Source: Cloeon dipterum (lineage: Eukaryota > Arthropoda > Insecta > Ephemeroptera > Baetidae). From it: a stretch of DNA of 64,000 nt. The stretch covers positions 19,151,883 to 19,215,882 of the forward strand of contig NC_088789.1 of NCBI RefSeq assembly GCF_949628265.1. Reading direction: 5' to 3'. Below the pieces are notes generated by a model that did not search any database, was not told where the DNA came from, and saw only the letters and a list, made by a program, of their open reading frames with translations. Positions 62,404-64,000 of this stretch are shown piece after piece. Position numbers and translations under genes: made by a program. Positions within the stretch are counted from its first letter, which is position 1; each line of letters opens with the position of its first letter.

Positions 62404-64000
62404 CTGTGAACAGAAAAGGCGCCAGTTGCTATTGTCACATGTTCGAAAACTTTCTTTCTTCAAATGAAGTTGTCGACGAGGATTTTTCCCACGCGGCGTC
62501 TCTCGCGTTTAAAGCAGCACACCCTTGGCGCGGCTGGCGCGACTGGCATTCAGCCCAATTTCCCGTGACATTTATCGAAGAGAAAATTGCGATGAAGAGA
62601 AATTGTCAAATTAATTCTTAACAATGATGTTGTTTTAAGACAGAAATAGACAGGTATATGCGATACGTTTTGCTCAGAGATTTTAAATTGTAGACACAAT
62701 AAGGGTGCATGGTTATGTCTGGTAGCTCAATCAGGTTTATCTCAAATTACAAAGCATTGTGCATGAAAATAGCAATGGAAATTACTGAAAATATATGTTT
62801 GGGTGGCTGGAACTAATGAACGGTATAATGAGAAACAAAACTCTTGCAGTAGTCAAGAGAGAGCAGTAGAGCTCCCTATTATAGTCTGTTTTTGGGTTAA
62901 TTTAGATATTTTATTATATTTTTTTATTATTTTAAAGACAAAAATCGTATTTATTTTAGCAAAAATTTAGCAAGATATTAAATGAAATGGAACTGATCTT
63001 GTAAAAATAAATAATTTGAATTTTGATTGGTAGTTGGAATGTTCAAATTATTTTGTTTAGAATAGTTTGGACGATTTTAAACATTTTAAACTCATGTGCA
63101 TTGGAAATAGGATTTCACCATTAGTGTCAGGATTTTTACTTGCTCTATATAACTTATTTTTTAACGGTTGATATCAGTCGAATTTCATATGCTTTATGGC
63201 AAAATTTCGATTGTTTTCAACGGTTAATGCTGTGCGAATTCAAAGTTTCAAGTTTTGAAAATACTTCAAGCTAATCTTAGTTAAACAAGTTGACTTTGCT
63301 CAATGCACTGTAATGCAGAGCCCTATTTTTCTATGGCTTAAGTGGTGTTTCATACTATAATATGCAAAACGTTTACCTATACAAATTTTTGAATGTGTGA
63401 AATTTCGTTTAATTCGCAGACATCGTCAACTCTAAACTTTAAAGTTGAGCATTTTTGACAATTTAAGCCAGTGGTGAAAAAGGCTTACCGCAGAATGTCT
63501 TTGGGCATTTATTCTGGCCAGAACCGAAGAGGTCGGGCAACTAAGATGAACAGAGTTCTCGCCCGCTAAGCCCACGCGCTTTTTCACTTTCAAGCGAATA
63601 ATTATTCGGGCGCGGCGCAAGAGAAGGCGCAAGAAGAGCAGCTAGAGAGAATTATTAAAGGGCATGGTCTCATTTGGGGCGTGACATTCGCCCTTTGTCT
63701 TGTAGCCGGGAGCATAAATCATAATTAGGTCTCTCATAGGGGCTTGCCCTCCCCTCCTCTCGCGTCCGTCCCGGGGCTAATTTCGGGTGAAAGGACCCTC
63801 GGTAATTATTATCATCGCGGCTGTCGAGTTATGCCTCTTCACACCAATTTCATTCACTCTTTCATTCGTTGATCCTCGCTTTTTGTCGATTCAGACGAGC
63901 AGGGATCAGTGAGAAAGCTTTCAGAATGCAAATTTAAGGGGCCTGTTGATAAACGAGCGCCAACCAAATGCGTATACTGTTGCTCAACTTTTGCTACCGG
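62404..64000. other. Upstream intron of the GPCR gene, no feature seen
   Basis: The acceptor tgttcacag lies just above 62403. No exon with TM6-like content is found up to the window end, so the next upstream exon lies beyond it. The GC-rich stretch at 63540-63780 has no coding pattern. Confidence 0.55.

Noticed and set aside
63484..63514. Possible GPCR exon or alternative first exon: ATGCCCAAAGACATTCTGCG with a gtaagc donor on the minus strand
   Set aside because: The phase fits the TM7 exon, but an in-frame TAA lies just upstream and no TM6-like sequence is present; probably chance.
1..64000. tRNA genes, conserved microRNAs, CRISPR arrays
   Set aside because: I looked for tRNA B boxes and for well-known insect microRNA sequences and saw none; CRISPR arrays are not expected in this type of genome and no regular spacer array is present.

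Overview
The window looks like nuclear DNA of an arthropod, most likely a non-dipteran insect. It is AT-rich, has short GT-AG introns (many 52-65 nt), animal-type polyadenylation signals and TATA boxes, and scattered SINE, LINE and MITE copies. It encodes a SID-1-type dsRNA channel, a family missing from Diptera. I could not fix the order or species by reading alone.

Layout. 0-2 kb, minus strand: the N-terminus of an acidic protein cut by the window edge, then a compact three-exon gene for a 97-residue protein I do not recognise. A foldback repeat lies between them. 3.5-8.3 kb, plus strand: an 11-exon SID-1-like (SIDT) gene of 755 residues, complete. 9.6-13.5 kb, plus strand: an 11-exon HEATR3 gene of 649 residues, complete. 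15.6-17.0 kb, minus strand: a two-exon gene for a small secreted Gly/Tyr-rich protein. 17-35.8 kb: about 19 kb without a gene I can support, holding a MITE-like copy and a gypsy-type protease remnant. 35.8-38.0 kb, plus strand: a second two-exon secreted Gly/Tyr-rich gene, divergent from the first. 38-47 kb: no supported gene. 47.0-62.4 kb, minus strand: the last three coding exons of a class C orphan GPCR of the GPR158/smog type. Its introns of 4.5 and 10.2 kb hold a foldback repeat, a tRNA-like SINE with a poly-A tail, and a LINE 3' fragment with a perfect 115-bp inverted duplication and a 13-bp target-site duplication. The GPCR's upstream exons lie beyond 64 kb.

Functionally the genes look independent. 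They cover dsRNA or lipid-type membrane transport (SIDT), 5S RNP/ribosomal protein import (HEATR3), extracellular or cuticle-type secreted peptides (two genes) and receptor signalling (GPCR). No operon-like organisation is visible. All exon junctions were assembled by hand from splice sites, reading frame and family resemblance. Frames close exactly in every complete model (294, 2268, 1950, 255 and 276 nt of CDS including stop).
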